This document shows positions 24,626 through 33,513 of a stretch of 58,442 nucleotides of DNA, piece after piece. The translations under genes and the position numbers were made by a program. The notes beneath the pieces are model-generated. The model did no database searches. It was given only the letters and a program-made list of their open reading frames with translations, and was not told where the DNA came from. The stretch is from Verrucomicrobiota bacterium (GTDB taxonomy: Bacteria; Verrucomicrobiota; Verrucomicrobiia; Palsa-1439): positions 1 through 58,442 of the forward strand of contig PLTX01000013.1 of the NCBI GenBank assembly GCA_003164675.1, given 5' to 3'. How positions within the stretch are numbered: position 1 is the first letter of the stretch; the number at the start of each line of letters is the position of its first letter.

Positions 24626-25275
24626 AGGACATCGTGATCGTCGGACACGGCGGATTGGCACGCGAGGTCGCGTTCCTCATCGGAGAAATCAATCGGGCGA
24701 CGCCCACGTGGAATTTGCTCGGCTACATCGCCTCCGACACGGAGTCCGTTTCCAAGACGGTGGGCCGTCACACCGTGCGGGGAACCGACGAGTGGCTCTC
24801 GAAGTCCACGAAAGAAATCGCCGTAGCCATTGCCATCGGCCAACCATCGCGGCTGCGCACATTGCACGAACGGTTTCGTCAGAACCCGAGACTGTCGTTC
24901 CCAAATCTCATCCATCCTTCGGTCACCGGAGACTGGGAACGGATCGCGATGGATTCGGGTAACATTGTTCTGAACAACGCGTCGTTCACAACCGATATCA
25001 AGCTCGGGTCCCTGAATATCATCAATCCCGGTGTCACGATCGCGCACGATTGCACTTTGGGAGGTTACAACCTCATTAATCCCGGAGCGTGTTTGTCAGG
25101 CGAGGTCGTGCTGGGTGACGAAATCCTCATGGGCACCGGCGCCCGGGTCCTCCAGCAATTACGCCTGTGCAGTCGTTCGGTCATCGGAGCCGGAGCCGTC
25201 GTCACCCGCAGCATCGAAAAGCCCGGCGTGTACATTGGCATCCCGGCGCGGGAAATGAACAAGGTTCGTGCCTGA
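24622..25275 (+). CDS. NeuD/PglD-type N-acyltransferase
   Basis: A 217-residue protein with an N-terminal Rossmann-like sugar-binding part (KDIVIVGHGGLAREVAFLIG) and a C-terminal left-handed beta-helix of hexapeptide repeats (for example LGSLNIINPGVTIAHDCTLG and the following GYNLINPGACLSGEVVLGDE). This is the layout of PglD/NeuD acetyltransferases, which acylate the 4-amino group of a nucleotide sugar with acetyl-CoA. It overlaps the aminotransferase by four bases (ATGA), so the substrate is very likely that enzyme's product. The usual catalytic His is probably the one in IAHDCTLG. Confidence 0.88.
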   Translation: MKDIVIVGHGGLAREVAFLIGEINRATPTWNLLGYIASDTESVSKTVGRHTVRGTDEWLSKSTKEIAVAIAIGQPSRLRTLHERFRQNPRLSFPNLIHPSVTGDWERIAMDSGNIVLNNASFTTDIKLGSLNIINPGVTIAHDCTLGGYNLINPGACLSGEVVLGDEILMGTGARVLQQLRLCSRSVIGAGAVVTRSIEKPGVYIGIPAREMNKVRA

Positions 25276-25293
25276 CCAGATGGAGAAGTGGAC

Positions 25294-26013
25294 GTGAAAA
25301 CACTCGTCAGCGTCATCGCCTACAACGAAGAATCAAATATCCGGGCGACGCTTGAGGACCTGCGCACGCACAACTGCGGCTTCGACATTGTCGTCATCGA
25401 CAACGGGTCGCGCGACGCCACCGCCGCGATTTGTCGCGACCTGGGCGTGCCGGTTGTCTCCCACTGCATCAACACCGGCGGTTCCATGGGTACCGTAACC
25501 AGCTATTTCAATTATGCCTATCATCACGCCTACGATTGCCTTTGCCAATTTGACGGTGACGGACAGCACCTGGCCACCGAGTTGCCGTCGATTATCGCAC
25601 CGGTTCAGCGCGGCGAAGCGGATTATGTGATCGGTTCTCGGTTCCTCGCCAAGGAAGGGTTTCGGTCCACGGCCCTGCGACGAATCGGGATCTCCTCCTT
25701 CTCCTGGATTGTATCCAGCATCGTCGGCCAGAAGGTCACGGATGTGACCTCTGGCTTTCGGGCGTACAGCCGAAAGGTCATCGAGTTTTTCGGGGCCTAC
25801 TATCGGTACGAGGTTCACGACACGAGCCAACTACTGCTCCTGAGTCATTTTGGCGGGGCACGGATCGCCGAAGTGCCGATCCGCATGCGCGAGCGGGCGC
25901 ATGGAAAGTCCGAATACGGATTGCGGGACGCGTTCGTGTTTCCGCTCAAGGGAATCCTGAGTATTACCGGCGCGTTGCTGCAGCGCCAGCAGATCCAGGA
26001 CGGAAGGCGATAA
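25294..26013 (+). CDS. GT2 polyprenyl-phosphate sugar synthase (DPM1-like)
   Basis: A 239-residue GT-A enzyme resembling dolichol-phosphate mannose synthases: start KTLVSVIAYNEESNIRATLE, DIVVIDNGSRDATAAICRDL, the metal-binding CQFDGDGQHL and VIGSRF, and the conserved SGFRAYSRKVIEF. These enzymes attach a sugar to polyprenyl phosphate on the cytoplasmic side. There is no C-terminal membrane domain; instead the next gene (DUF2304) is a small membrane protein, a frequent pairing. I use the GTG at 25294, eight bases after GGAG; another GTG lies two codons upstream. Two GT39-type transferases follow, which would use the lipid-linked sugar outside the membrane. Confidence 0.88.
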   Translation: MKTLVSVIAYNEESNIRATLEDLRTHNCGFDIVVIDNGSRDATAAICRDLGVPVVSHCINTGGSMGTVTSYFNYAYHHAYDCLCQFDGDGQHLATELPSIIAPVQRGEADYVIGSRFLAKEGFRSTALRRIGISSFSWIVSSIVGQKVTDVTSGFRAYSRKVIEFFGAYYRYEVHDTSQLLLLSHFGGARIAEVPIRMRERAHGKSEYGLRDAFVFPLKGILSITGALLQRQQIQDGRR

Positions 26014-26018
26014 CCTTT

Positions 26019-26426
26019 ATGGGATTGAAAATCAAACTCATCGCGTTTGCGCTTGGCCTCGTGTTCTTTTACGTCGTGCTGCGCAACGTGAAGCGGAACA
26101 CGTTTCGTCCCAGCTACGCCGTATTGTGGCTCGGCATGGCGGCCTTTCTCCTGTCCATCGCGGTGCTGGAGCCGCTCTACAAGTGGATCGCCACCTCCGT
26201 CATCGGCATTCTCGACGCGCGCCACATCATTTATATTGCGCTCATCAGCTTCTTGCTTGTGTACGTCTTCTTCCTGACTTCCATGGTCACGAGATTATCG
26301 AACCAAGTCCTGCAGTTGATCAGCGCCATCGCCATCTTGGAGGCCAAAGTAACGCAACAAGCCGAGCCACCAACAAAGTCCCCGGACGCTGCCCCCATTG
26401 TTCCTCCCAAAGGAACCTCTCCATGA
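26019..26426 (+). CDS. DUF2304 small membrane protein
   Basis: A 135-residue protein with three transmembrane segments (about 4-22, 35-53, 70-92) followed by a helical, coiled-coil-prone stretch and a proline-rich cytoplasmic tail. The pattern RPSYAVLWLGMAAFLLSIAV is typical of DUF2304 proteins, which are almost always encoded beside DPM1-like GT2 enzymes and probably anchor or flip their products. It begins five bases after the GT2 gene and its stop overlaps the next gene's ATG, supporting one functional unit with the neighbours. No enzymatic motif is visible. Confidence 0.85.
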   Translation: MGLKIKLIAFALGLVFFYVVLRNVKRNTFRPSYAVLWLGMAAFLLSIAVLEPLYKWIATSVIGILDARHIIYIALISFLLVYVFFLTSMVTRLSNQVLQLISAIAILEAKVTQQAEPPTKSPDAAPIVPPKGTSP

Positions 26427-27685
26427 AGCAGAAGCACTGGCTATTGGTGCTGATCCTGATCGCTGCATTCGGGGCCCGCAGTGGGTACTCGCTGGCGAAG
26501 GGCATCGGTCGTGAACCGGGACCGCCGTCTTCCGATGCGGCCGAGTACAGCCGCTACGCTTGGAATCTCGCCCAAGGAAACGGCTTCTGCGGGCCCGAAC
26601 CCGGTGTGGACGGTGAGGTGCTGTCCGCTTATCTGCCGCCCGGAGCGCCGGCGTTGTTCGCCCTTGTGTACGCCATCTTCGGAAAGAGCTATGCCGCTGT
26701 CCGCGTCGTCCACGCCCTGCTGGGCGCTGCATCAGCATTTCTGCTGTTTCTTCTGGCAAAGGCGGTCATCAATAAGCGCGCCGGATACGTCGCCGCCGCT
26801 GCCTATGCGCTGTATCCCAGCGCGATCTTTTATAGCGATTTGCTGCTGACGGAAACACTGTACTCGTTCGGTCTCATCCTTTGCCTATGGCTCTGCGTCG
26901 CCTGGTTCGCGCCGCAGCCAACCTGGAAAAGCGCGGTAGTATGCGGAATCGCCCTCGGGCTCACGTCATTGGTTCGTCCGACGGTATTCTTGCTGATGCC
27001 GTTGCTGGTGCTCTGGGGAGTGTTTGTCCTCAAGGGCGCCCGGGCCAAGGCACTCATCTTTGTCATCGCCGTGGTGACCTATCTGACAACCGTGCCGTGG
27101 TCGCTACGGAACTACTCTCTCTACCATCGGTTCATCCTGGTTGCCCCGAGGACCTGGACCGAAATCTTGGGAGGCAATAATCCCGTTGTCGCCACCGACC
27201 CGAAATACGCGGGCTACTGCATTTGGTATACACAGGTCCCCGGCTGGGAACACAAGTTCGACGGTGTCCCGCAGATCGAGCGCGAAGTTGTCGCCAAACA
27301 ACTGGCCCTGCAATGGCTCTCCGAAAACAAGGACAAGTGGGGTTACCTACTTCGCAGCAAGTTCATCCGGTTCTGGTCACCCTTTTTACATCAGGATAAT
27401 CGCGCCAATCGACTGATAATGCTGTTGAGCTGGGGACCCGTGTTGATATTTCTCATTCCGGCGTTTTTCGTGACGCTGGTCAAATTCCTCCAGGAACGGC
27501 ACCCGGGACTTCTCCTGCACCTGTTCATCCTTTCGAATTTGGCAATTGCCCTGATCTTTTACGCCTTGCCGCGCCTCCGGTATCCCATGGAACCCTTTTG
27601 CATTATCCTCGCCAGTGGGACGGTGATCTGGCTCTGGGACAGAGTGTTCCGCGAGCCTCGGACAACGGAAACGCCAGCCGTCTGA
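26423..27685 (+). CDS. GT39/ArnT-like membrane glycosyltransferase
   Basis: A 420-residue GT-C fold protein with about ten membrane helices. The first periplasmic loop contains the acidic motif SSDAAEYSRYAWNLAQGNGF, in the position of the catalytic Asp of ArnT/PMT enzymes, and the next loop has LSAYLPPGAPALFALVYAIF. Such enzymes transfer a sugar from a polyprenyl-phosphate donor on the outer face of the inner membrane. The donor is presumably made by the DPM1-like gene two places upstream. The start overlaps the DUF2304 stop. The acceptor is unknown: lipid, protein or the main glycan. Confidence 0.82.
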   Translation: MKQKHWLLVLILIAAFGARSGYSLAKGIGREPGPPSSDAAEYSRYAWNLAQGNGFCGPEPGVDGEVLSAYLPPGAPALFALVYAIFGKSYAAVRVVHALLGAASAFLLFLLAKAVINKRAGYVAAAAYALYPSAIFYSDLLLTETLYSFGLILCLWLCVAWFAPQPTWKSAVVCGIALGLTSLVRPTVFLLMPLLVLWGVFVLKGARAKALIFVIAVVTYLTTVPWSLRNYSLYHRFILVAPRTWTEILGGNNPVVATDPKYAGYCIWYTQVPGWEHKFDGVPQIEREVVAKQLALQWLSENKDKWGYLLRSKFIRFWSPFLHQDNRANRLIMLLSWGPVLIFLIPAFFVTLVKFLQERHPGLLLHLFILSNLAIALIFYALPRLRYPMEPFCIILASGTVIWLWDRVFREPRTTETPAV

Positions 27686-27698
27686 CTATTGGAATCCT

Positions 27699-28994
27699 GT
27701 GTCCAGTCTCTGCGAAAACCTCAATCAATTCGCCGAACAACTCCGGCCGCGGCTTCCATTATGGATTGCCTTGGCTGTTGTCGTTCCCCGCCTCGTGTTC
27801 CTCGCAGTCTCTCCCGGCCGCAACGTCTACGGAAACGCGCCGGGCGAACTGGCTGTTGCGAAGAATTTGGTTGAAGGCCACGGCTACCGTGATGCCAATG
27901 GGCTTCCCAACAGCGACTACAACCCGGGGTACCCGATGTTTCTGGCAGCTTGTCGATTTGTTTCCGGTGATTCGCTGATGGTAATCAAGCTGGCGCACAT
28001 CGCCTTCGATGTTGGAACGGCGCTCGCGCTCGGGTCGGCGTTGGCCACGGTGTGCTCGCCTCTGACGGCGCTATTGTTCACTGCGGTGTTCGCGATCCAT
28101 CCGTTGTTGCTTTTACTCTGCAACAACGTGAATGACGAACCCCTGCTCACGTTCCTCATTGCCATCAGCTTTGTGACACTCTACCGCGCGCTCCAACAAC
28201 CGTCCGCGCCCCGGTTCATTCAGGCTGGCCTGCTGATCGGATTGGCGAACTTCACAAAGAGCACCGCCATCTTCCTGCCTTTTTTCCTCGTCGCCAGCCT
28301 CTGGTTGTTTACAAGAAAAACGGGATCGACTTGCCTGCGGCACTGGGCTGTATACTTGCTCACGTGCATCTTTGTACTGTTGCCGTGGGCGCACCGCAAC
28401 TACGTCGCACTGGGACATTTTGCATTCAGTATTCATGGCATCGGCCAGAATCTCTGGTTCGGATCTGACCCCCGCATCTTCACGAACCATGGCGCAACTA
28501 TGCGCGCAAACGCCGCGGAACTTGCCACGGAGATGGCTGACCGCGGGTTCCCGCCTCCGACGAGCGGCAATGTTTTCGACCGCGAACACTGGCAATTGCA
28601 AATGGCCATCCAGAAATACAAGGATCTCTTCCATCAACCCGTGACCCTCGCCGAGATGTTGTTGCTGAAAGCCACACGCACCGTCTATGCCAGCGAAGAC
28701 CGTCCCTCGGGACATCTGCCCCTGATTTTCGTGCAGGTTCCGATAATCATACTGGCCGCCGGCGGGATGGTTCGATTGTGGAAGCGAACGGAAACGAAAA
28801 CATTTGCATGGCTGTTGATGCTCTACATCGGGTACTATTACACTGTGGTCTCTCTAGGATTGCCAATGGTTCGATATTTTGTCCCTGCCATCCCATTCCT
28901 GCTGGCCGCCGCGGCTGTCGGTCTGGCTGCGCTACTGCACACGGCGGAACCTCCGTTGTCCGTCGTGACCAATCTGGAGCCGCTGAAACAATGA
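27699..28994 (+). CDS. Second GT39-like membrane glycosyltransferase
   Basis: A 431-residue multi-pass GT-C protein related in layout to the preceding gene: N-terminal helix, periplasmic loop GELAVAKNLVEGHGYRDANG then NSDYNPGYPMFLAA, and around ten further hydrophobic segments. The acidic residue expected in the first loop is represented by Glu in PGELAV. It starts with GTG, 13 bases after the previous stop, and overlaps the next aminotransferase by four bases. Two related GT-C enzymes in a row suggest two sugar additions from polyprenyl-phosphate donors, or a duplication that has diverged. Confidence 0.8.
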   Translation: MSSLCENLNQFAEQLRPRLPLWIALAVVVPRLVFLAVSPGRNVYGNAPGELAVAKNLVEGHGYRDANGLPNSDYNPGYPMFLAACRFVSGDSLMVIKLAHIAFDVGTALALGSALATVCSPLTALLFTAVFAIHPLLLLLCNNVNDEPLLTFLIAISFVTLYRALQQPSAPRFIQAGLLIGLANFTKSTAIFLPFFLVASLWLFTRKTGSTCLRHWAVYLLTCIFVLLPWAHRNYVALGHFAFSIHGIGQNLWFGSDPRIFTNHGATMRANAAELATEMADRGFPPPTSGNVFDREHWQLQMAIQKYKDLFHQPVTLAEMLLLKATRTVYASEDRPSGHLPLIFVQVPIIILAAGGMVRLWKRTETKTFAWLLMLYIGYYYTVVSLGLPMVRYFVPAIPFLLAAAAVGLAALLHTAEPPLSVVTNLEPLKQ

Positions 28995-30091
28995 CCCGCA
29001 TCCCATTCCTCGACCTGAAAGCTCAATACGCGACCATCCGCGACGAAGTGCGAGCGGCGCTTGACGAAGTTTGCGATTCAGCGCGCTTCGCGCAGGGTCC
29101 GCCAACAACCGCATTCGAACAGGAGTTCGCGGCGTATTGTGGCGTTGCCCGCTGCGTCAGTCTGAACAGCGGCACCAGCGCGTTGCACCTCGCCCTCCGT
29201 TGCCTGAACATTGCCCCCGGTGACGAGGTCATCACCACGCCCTTCACCTTCATCGCCACTGCATGGGCCATCAGCTATGTTGGCGCCACGCCCGTCTTCG
29301 TTGACATCGATCCCGTGCGTCGCACGCTCGACCCGGCCCGGCTGGAAGCGCTCGTGACCGCACGCACCCGGGCAATTATGCCGGTGCACATTTTCGGCAC
29401 ACCGGCCGACATGGATTCCATCAACGCCGTTGCCACCAAACACAAGCTTCCCGTCGTGGAAGACGCCGCGCAGGCACACGGTGCCCGCTACAAGGGCAAA
29501 CGCGTGGGCCAGTTCGGCGCGATCTCCTGCTTCAGTTACTACCCGACAAAAAATCTTGGCGCGTACGGTGAAGGCGGAGCGCTGTTGGCCAACGACGACA
29601 AGCTTGCGACCCGTGCCCGTTCCTTGCGCGAGCACGCGCAGAGCGCGCGCTACGTCCACGAGGAAGTCGGCTACAACTATCGCATGGACAGCTTTCAAGC
29701 CGCCGTATTGCGCGTGAAACTCAAACGCCTCGACGCATGGAACACGGCGCGTGCCGCCCATGCCCGTCGATACACCGAACTGCTCGCGGGCACACGCTAC
29801 GGTCTGCCAGCGGTGCCCGCCGACTCCGAACCCGTATGGCATTGCTACGTCATCGAGTGTGACAATCGCGACCGTGTCCGCGCCGCCCTGGGCGAGGCGG
29901 GGATCGACACGGCCGTCAATTACCCGCTTCCCTTGCACCTGCAACCGGTTTATCGTCTGCTCGGTTATCATCGCGGCGATCTGCCGGTCGCGGAGCGGCT
30001 TTGCGAACGCTGCCTTTCACTGCCCATTTACCCCGAGTTGACTCCCGAGCAAATCAACGTCGTCGTGCGCGCCCTCCGTGGAGCCGCCTAA
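28991..30091 (+). CDS. DegT/DnrJ/EryC1-family sugar aminotransferase
   Basis: A 366-residue PLP-dependent aminotransferase: start IPFLDLKAQYATIRDEVRAA, PLP-phosphate site SLNSGTSALHLAL, IMPVHIFGTPADMD, VVEDAAQAHGARYKGKRVG and the PLP lysine in CFSYYPTKNLGAYGEGG (Lys187). This VioA/WecE/FdtB-like form makes 3- or 4-amino sugars on nucleotide carriers. It is distinct from the LegC-like aminotransferase upstream, so the glycan probably contains two different amino sugars. The ATG overlaps the preceding stop. Positional specificity cannot be called without comparison to characterised enzymes. Confidence 0.9.
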   Translation: MTRIPFLDLKAQYATIRDEVRAALDEVCDSARFAQGPPTTAFEQEFAAYCGVARCVSLNSGTSALHLALRCLNIAPGDEVITTPFTFIATAWAISYVGATPVFVDIDPVRRTLDPARLEALVTARTRAIMPVHIFGTPADMDSINAVATKHKLPVVEDAAQAHGARYKGKRVGQFGAISCFSYYPTKNLGAYGEGGALLANDDKLATRARSLREHAQSARYVHEEVGYNYRMDSFQAAVLRVKLKRLDAWNTARAAHARRYTELLAGTRYGLPAVPADSEPVWHCYVIECDNRDRVRAALGEAGIDTAVNYPLPLHLQPVYRLLGYHRGDLPVAERLCERCLSLPIYPELTPEQINVVVRALRGAA

Positions 30092-31124
30092 GACCATCAT
30101 GCAGGTTGTGCTCAGTCTGCGAGTCGGCGGACTCGAGCGGGTTGTGGTTGATTTGGTCAATCACGCTTCGGACGATTTTCGATTCGTTGTCTGCTGCCTG
30201 GAGGAACCCGGGCAATGGGCCGGCGAAATTCCACCAGGCAGGGGGAAAGTTGTGGCCCTCAATAAGAAGTCCGGCGTGGACTGGCGCCTGATTTGGAAAA
30301 TCGCCAGACTTGCCCGCGCGGAAAATGTCGACGTGATTCATACGCATAATTCGACCGCGCATTTCTACGGAGCCGTCGCCGCAAGATTCACCAAGGCGCG
30401 CGTATTGCACACCGAACACGGCAAGAACGTCGGCGAGGAAGCTCGTCATTATCGCCTCAACTACATCGCGGAGCGTTTCACCGATTTTACCGTCGTCGTT
30501 TCTGAGAAGAATGCCGAGATTGCGGTCGCCCACGAAGGTGTCGCCCCGGCAAACCTCAAGGTGATTCCCAACGGCATTCGCGTGGACCGTTTTGCCTCGC
30601 CGCGGCACAGCACCGGCCGTCGCATCGGCACCGTCGGACGGCTTGTTCCCGAGAAGAACTACCCGCTGTTGCTGCGCGCCACTGCCGCGATTCGCGATGC
30701 GGACCTGGTATTCGTTGGCGATGGTCCGTTGCGTGGGCAACTCCAAAAGCAGGCCGGCACCCGCGCCTCGTTTCTCGGCCAACGGGCCGATGTGCCTGAC
30801 TTATTGGCAGGGTTCGATGTCTTCGTGCTCCCCTCGAATACCGAAGGTATGAGCATTGCCTTGCTGGAAGCGATGGCTGCCGGGTGTCCGATCGTGGTCA
30901 CCGCCGTCGGTGGCAACGTCGAATTGATCCGCCACATGCAGACGGGTCTGGTCGTGCCGCCAAACGATGAGGCCGCCTTGCGCACCGCGATCGAGCGATT
31001 GCTGACGGACCCGGTGCTGGCCGCCCGACTCGGCACAGCTGCACGCGCTGTCGCGGAAAAACATCACAGCGTCAAAGCCATGACCGAACGTTACGAAGAA
31101 CTGTGGCGCCGTCTCGCTGCATGA
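30078..31124 (+). CDS. GT4-family glycosyltransferase
   Basis: A 348-residue GT-B enzyme. The N-terminus TIMQVVLSLRVGGLERVVVD has the G-G-x-E acceptor loop of GT4 transferases. The C-terminal domain has RIGTVGRLVPEKNYPLLLRA, VFVGDGPLRGQL and the E-x7-E motif in PSNTEGMSIALLEAMAAGCP. I give the GTG at 30078, which overlaps the aminotransferase stop by 14 bases; the ATG at 30099 is the alternative. It is followed by another GT4 gene with a four-base overlap. Donor and linkage are unknown. Confidence 0.9.
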   Translation: MEPPKTIMQVVLSLRVGGLERVVVDLVNHASDDFRFVVCCLEEPGQWAGEIPPGRGKVVALNKKSGVDWRLIWKIARLARAENVDVIHTHNSTAHFYGAVAARFTKARVLHTEHGKNVGEEARHYRLNYIAERFTDFTVVVSEKNAEIAVAHEGVAPANLKVIPNGIRVDRFASPRHSTGRRIGTVGRLVPEKNYPLLLRATAAIRDADLVFVGDGPLRGQLQKQAGTRASFLGQRADVPDLLAGFDVFVLPSNTEGMSIALLEAMAAGCPIVVTAVGGNVELIRHMQTGLVVPPNDEAALRTAIERLLTDPVLAARLGTAARAVAEKHHSVKAMTERYEELWRRLAA

Positions 31125-32182
31125 AGCTGCTGTTCATTTCCAACCTCTTTCCCAACGGGGCGGAACCGACCCGCGGAATGCACAATGCGCAACAGGCCGC
31201 CGCGCTCTCGAAGCGATGCAAGATCAAGGTCGTTTCCCCCATGCACCAACCCGTGCCCGATGAAACCTGGCAGGGTATCGCCGTAACGCACCCGCGATTC
31301 GTCCATCTCCCCCTGCTCTCGCGGCCATTGAATGGTTGGTTGTTCGCGCGCGCCGTTGAACCAGCCATCCGTCGGGAACGTCCTGACATCGTACTGGTCA
31401 ACTGGGCCTACCCGGATGCCTACGGCGTAATGCTCGTGGCCAACAAATTGAAGTTGCCGTTCGCCATGACCGTACAGGGCAGTGACGTGAATGTGTTTTT
31501 CCGCAGTGCCACTCGCAAACGCCAGGTGCTCCGCGCCCTCAGGGCCAGCCGCGCCGTGTTCTGCCGGAGCGAGGCTTTGCGTGAAACGCTTGCTGCCGAG
31601 GGAATTGCCGCGACAACGGTTTATAATGGCGTCGACCGCAAGAGATTCCGCCCAATTGACCGGATCGAGGCTTGTAACAAACTGGGGCTCGACGCGGCGC
31701 GGCGCCGAGTTGTGTACGTCGGCAATCTACTGCCCGTGAAAGGCATCGCCGTCCTGGCGAAAACCGCCCGTCAATTGCAAGACATTGACGTGATCTTCAT
31801 CGGCGACGGTCCGGAAAGAGTCGGCACAGGCCGCAGCATGGGTGTCCGCCCGCACGAGGAAATCCCATTCTGGATGAATGCTTGCGACGTGTTATGCCTG
31901 CCGAGTCTCAGTGAAGGTTTGCCCAACGTCGCTTTGGAAGCGATGGCGTGTGGACTCCCCGTCGTCGCCTCGCGTGTCGGCGGCGTGCCCGAAGTTGTAC
32001 GCGACGGCGTCAATGGTCTGCTCGTGCCACCATCGAATCCCGTCGCCCTCGCCGACGCGCTGCAACGCGCCCTCGCGACGAAATGGGACCGCGAAGCGAT
32101 TCGCGCATCCGTCTCCCAATTCGATTGGGACGTGAACGCGCGAACCGTGCTTGACAGGTTGAGCAAAACACTCGCCGTATGA
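31121..32182 (+). CDS. GT4-family glycosyltransferase
   Basis: A 353-residue GT-B glycosyltransferase. It starts MKLLFISNLFPNGAEPTRGM, has AMTVQGSDVNVF and TTVYNGVDRKRFRP in the interdomain region, and the nucleotide-sugar domain VVYVGNLLPVKGIAVLAKTA, IFIGDGPE and SLSEGLPNVALEAMACGLPV (E-x7-E). The GDP/UDP-binding tail VGGVPEVVRDGVNGLLVPP is canonical. It overlaps both neighbours by four bases, so it is translated as part of the chain. It is peripheral to the membrane on the cytoplasmic side. Confidence 0.92.
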   Translation: MKLLFISNLFPNGAEPTRGMHNAQQAAALSKRCKIKVVSPMHQPVPDETWQGIAVTHPRFVHLPLLSRPLNGWLFARAVEPAIRRERPDIVLVNWAYPDAYGVMLVANKLKLPFAMTVQGSDVNVFFRSATRKRQVLRALRASRAVFCRSEALRETLAAEGIAATTVYNGVDRKRFRPIDRIEACNKLGLDAARRRVVYVGNLLPVKGIAVLAKTARQLQDIDVIFIGDGPERVGTGRSMGVRPHEEIPFWMNACDVLCLPSLSEGLPNVALEAMACGLPVVASRVGGVPEVVRDGVNGLLVPPSNPVALADALQRALATKWDREAIRASVSQFDWDVNARTVLDRLSKTLAV

Positions 32183-33513
32183 TCCAATCCATCGTCAGGC
32201 TTTTCCGACGGGCTGTCATTCGGTCGAAGGATTCTCTGAAGTATTCGCCGCTCACGGCCAAAGTGCTATTGGCGGGTGCAAAACTACGGCTTCGTATGGT
32301 TCGGGATGATGCGCAACGCGCCAACCTTCTCACGCGAGCCTACCGGTTGGCCGAGACTGCGCCCACCCGTCAGGCACTGCGCGCCGACGCCGAACGATAC
32401 CTGAATGGCACAACGGGAAATATCTGGCGCGAGCAGCAGGTCGGTTGGATCCGATACCCGCGGGCTGCGGAGGACACGCATGTCAACCGCAGCATCGTGT
32501 TGAAGGCCCCGCGACCAACCGGCGAGAAGGGCGTGCTGTTGGTTATGTTCGAGTACAACTGGCTCCGGCTGCTTGCCAACGTGAAGGACCTGGGCTATCT
32601 CGGCGAGAAGTTCGACATCATCTTCTCCACAAGTTGGTCGCCCACGGATTATGCGTTGTTGGCACTGGCGTTGCAGTCAATGAGCGGCACCATCTTCGTC
32701 CAGGCGTGCAACTACGGCGAGATTCCCTGGATTGAAGAATTTAGTCCGCGATTGAAATACCTGCCGTGCATCGCCTGTGACTGGATCAATCCCGACTGCT
32801 ACCAACCCAAGCCCTATGCCCAGCGACAGACCGACATCCTGATGGTCGCCAACTGGGCGCCGTTCAAGCGACACTGGCAGTTCTTCGATGCGTTGCGACG
32901 GATGCCGCGCAACCTGCGGATTACGATGATTGGACAAGAGGAAGGTGGTCACACGCTGTCGATGCTACGCGACCAGGCCGCGTTGTTCGGGGTGAAACAG
33001 GACATCAACTTCGTCGAGAACATCACCATCGACGACGTCACTTGTTACCAATGCGATAGCAAGATCTCCCTGATTCTCTCGCGACGCGAAGGCTGTTGCG
33101 TTGCCGCAGTCGAATCGTTGTTTGCCGACTCGCCGCTGGGGATGATGCACGATGCCCATGTCGGCCCCAAGGCCTACATTAACAATGACACAGGCGTACT
33201 ATTGAGGCCCGATCACATGGAGGTGCAGTTGCAGCGATTCCTCGACAACGCCGGGTCGTTTCGCGCGCGCGCGTGGGCGACAGAAAACATCTCGTGCACC
33301 AAATCCATCGCGAAGGTCAACGCCTTGTTGCGTTCCCACGTCGAACAGAGCGGCGCGCCGTGGACTGCCGACTTGAAAACACCCTATTGGCGCCCCTATC
33401 CGGTATTCCTAAATGCAAGAGATCGCGAAGAGATGAGGCCGGTCTACAAAGACTTATGTGAGCGCTTCCCGGAAGTGTTCGGGCCCGACCTGCTGGAAAA
33501 AGGTTCCTCATGA
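32179..33513 (+). CDS. Probable GT-B glycosyltransferase, divergent
   Basis: A 444-residue protein that I do not assign to a named family. The middle and C-terminal parts read like a GT4 transferase: DILMVANWAPFKRHWQFFDA (start of the second Rossmann domain, near residue 215), LRITMIGQEEGGHTL, and ILSRREGCCVAAVESLFADS where the EGxxxxxxE-type motif of GT4 enzymes should be. The N-terminal 80 residues are basic and helical. The predicted domain order fits a glycosyltransferase with an enlarged N-terminus. It overlaps the previous gene and is overlapped by the next, a methyltransferase. Activity is inferred; the EGxxxxxxxE motif is the only catalytic hint. Confidence 0.6.
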   Translation: MIQSIVRLFRRAVIRSKDSLKYSPLTAKVLLAGAKLRLRMVRDDAQRANLLTRAYRLAETAPTRQALRADAERYLNGTTGNIWREQQVGWIRYPRAAEDTHVNRSIVLKAPRPTGEKGVLLVMFEYNWLRLLANVKDLGYLGEKFDIIFSTSWSPTDYALLALALQSMSGTIFVQACNYGEIPWIEEFSPRLKYLPCIACDWINPDCYQPKPYAQRQTDILMVANWAPFKRHWQFFDALRRMPRNLRITMIGQEEGGHTLSMLRDQAALFGVKQDINFVENITIDDVTCYQCDSKISLILSRREGCCVAAVESLFADSPLGMMHDAHVGPKAYINNDTGVLLRPDHMEVQLQRFLDNAGSFRARAWATENISCTKSIAKVNALLRSHVEQSGAPWTADLKTPYWRPYPVFLNARDREEMRPVYKDLCERFPEVFGPDLLEKGSS

